22,323 nucleotides of DNA from positions 1-22,323 of the forward strand of contig UQRJ01000012.1 of assembly GCA_900543345.1 (NCBI GenBank). Direction: 5' to 3'. This document shows positions 22,282 through 22,323 of this stretch, one piece after another. The notes under the pieces are model-generated. The model was not told the origin of the DNA, did not search any database, and saw nothing but the letters and a program-made list of their open reading frames with translations. The translations under genes were made by a program, and so were the position numbers. The number at the start of each line of letters is the position of its first letter. Positions within the stretch are counted from its first letter, which is position 1. This DNA is from an uncultured Sporolactobacillus sp. (GTDB lineage: Bacteria > Bacillota > Bacilli > Bacillales > Sporolactobacillaceae).

Positions 22282-22323
22282 CTGTCTCTTATACACATCT
22301 CCGAGCCCACGAGACCCTAAGAC
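22282..22323. other. Untrimmed Nextera i7 adapter, reverse orientation (artefact)
   Basis: Bases 22282-22315 are the reverse complement of the same 34-base Nextera adapter (CTGTCTCTTATACACATCT and on), and 22316-22323 is the index CCTAAGAC, the complement of the index at 7-14. Genomic sequence ends at 22281. Confidence 0.97.

Overview
The window is an assembly contig, not a clean genomic slice: both ends are untrimmed Illumina Nextera adapter (1-48 and 22282-22323), leaving about 22.2 kb of real DNA. The gene content points to a moderately GC-rich member of the Bacillales (Firmicutes). Evidence is the hemACDBL and ribD-ribE-ribBA-ribH gene orders, strong AGGAGG-type ribosome binding sites, an FMN riboswitch with an intrinsic terminator, and a GC-rich intergenic repeat of a kind I know from Bacillaceae genomes. 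A Sporolactobacillus-like lineage is possible, but I cannot prove genus from this sequence.

Layout. 49-127 holds the first 26 codons of an unknown gene leaving the contig, next to an AT-rich stretch. hemE (+) converges on the hemA-hemC-hemD-hemB-hemL operon (-) through a shared hairpin terminator at 1564-1605. The operon covers glutamyl-tRNA to uroporphyrinogen III, and hemE continues to coproporphyrinogen III. hemX is missing from the operon and hemH/hemY do not follow hemE. Upstream of hemA lie a promoter, a TGTGA-N6-TCACt palindrome (FNR/CRP type) and a terminator-like leader hairpin. An alpha/beta-hydrolase esterase (-) follows, then the riboflavin operon (-), led by an FMN riboswitch whose first stem can pair with the terminator.

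The region 12.2-13.4 kb is the most interesting regulatory DNA. A Nudix hydrolase gene (-) is preceded by a dispersed repeat, and beyond that lies a promoter-aptamer-terminator unit that resembles the ykkC riboswitch superfamily. Known NDP-sensing members of that superfamily (subtype 2c) sit in front of Nudix genes. Divergent from it are an Lrp/AsnC regulator and an EamA exporter (+).

The right third is on the minus strand. A DedA-PAP2 fusion has lost the PAP2 catalytic motifs. Next comes a cluster made of an OmpR-type regulator, a histidine kinase and three tiny membrane proteins, each with a Cys-Pro-Leu motif in a hydrophobic segment. Upstream is a copper locus: the 3' part of copA, a copZ paralogue whose CxxC motif has lost its first cysteine, and a normal copZ closed by a strong terminator. 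The two-component/CPL cluster beside copA-copZ is the best candidate for an undescribed (probably metal-related) system here, though its function is inferred only from motifs and context.
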